Shown here piece after piece: positions 63,964-64,000 of a DNA stretch of 64,000 bases. This stretch comes from Cyanobacteria bacterium UBA3301 (lineage in GTDB: Bacteria > Cyanobacteriota > Vampirovibrionia > Gastranaerophilales > Gastranaerophilaceae). Within the stretch, counting starts at the first letter, position 1; the number at the start of each line of letters is the position of its first letter. Under the pieces are notes generated by a model. The model was not told the origin of the DNA, searched no databases, and was given only the letters and a program-made list of their open reading frames with translations. The stretch covers positions 38,840 to 102,839 of the forward strand of contig DESZ01000017.1 in the NCBI GenBank assembly GCA_002361485.1, given 5' to 3'. The position numbers and the translations under genes are program-made.

Positions 63964-64000
63964 TTTATCCCCTTTTAATTTAAATTAATTTTAGTTTAAA

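Overview
The window looks like a chromosome segment of an AT-rich, diderm (outer-membrane) bacterium using the standard code. The genes for lipopolysaccharide transport (lptC, an lptA-like gene, lptB and a single lptF/G-type permease), a giant classical autotransporter, a solitary type IV pilin-like protein, paired YggT-type proteins and many lineage-restricted hypothetical membrane proteins are all consistent with a non-photosynthetic gut relative of the Cyanobacteria (Melainabacteria/Gastranaerophilales). That placement is inference from gene content, not a phylogenetic result.

Layout. 1-3.2 kb: a uracil-DNA glycosylase fragment, bL28, uL18, uL6 and uS8 on the minus strand, then the RNase P RNA gene. 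This stretch is full of short palindromic repeats, and rnpB itself appears to carry repeat insertions. 3.3-10.2 kb: pilin-like protein, small hypotheticals, a membrane-anchored alpha/alpha-toroid protein, a class V aminotransferase, a metallophosphoesterase and two related DUF805/GNEWA-type membrane proteins. 10.3-14.6 kb: a tight plus-strand operon of MTA phosphorylase, two YggT-type membrane proteins, TrkA and TrkH (K+ uptake). 14.6-24.4 kb, minus strand: glucosaminidase, topoisomerase I, a secreted hypothetical, DprA, a TPR protein, LptA-like and LptC, prolyl-tRNA synthetase and a TagD-like cytidylyltransferase.

24.5-43.0 kb is one uninterrupted reading frame for a 6,178-residue autotransporter (29 % of the window) with a signal peptide, Pmp-like tracts, at least nine recurring modules, a tandem duplication of about 2.4 kb and a C-terminal beta-barrel. 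43.2-49.9 kb: zinc alcohol dehydrogenase, aquaporin-like channel, EF-hand protein, L-lactate dehydrogenase, M16 peptidase and a membrane hypothetical. 50-53.8 kb: a 1,280-residue coiled-coil protein with two hydrophobic regions. 54-64 kb: tRNA-Arg(UCU), an Hsp20 chaperone, a duplicated-motif small protein, MurA, a second alcohol dehydrogenase, an NhaC/YuiF-type transporter, a membrane hypothetical, a GGDEF diguanylate cyclase, and an lptB-lptF/G-phosphodiester glycosidase operon that runs off the right edge.

Functional threads: outer-membrane biogenesis (two lpt loci, murA, giant autotransporter), K+ and small-solute transport, translation and RNA processing, and fermentative redox enzymes (LDH, two ADHs). 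No phage, insertion sequence or CRISPR array was seen. The most unusual items are the repeat-invaded rnpB/ribosomal-protein region, the giant duplicated autotransporter, and the 1,280-residue coiled-coil protein.
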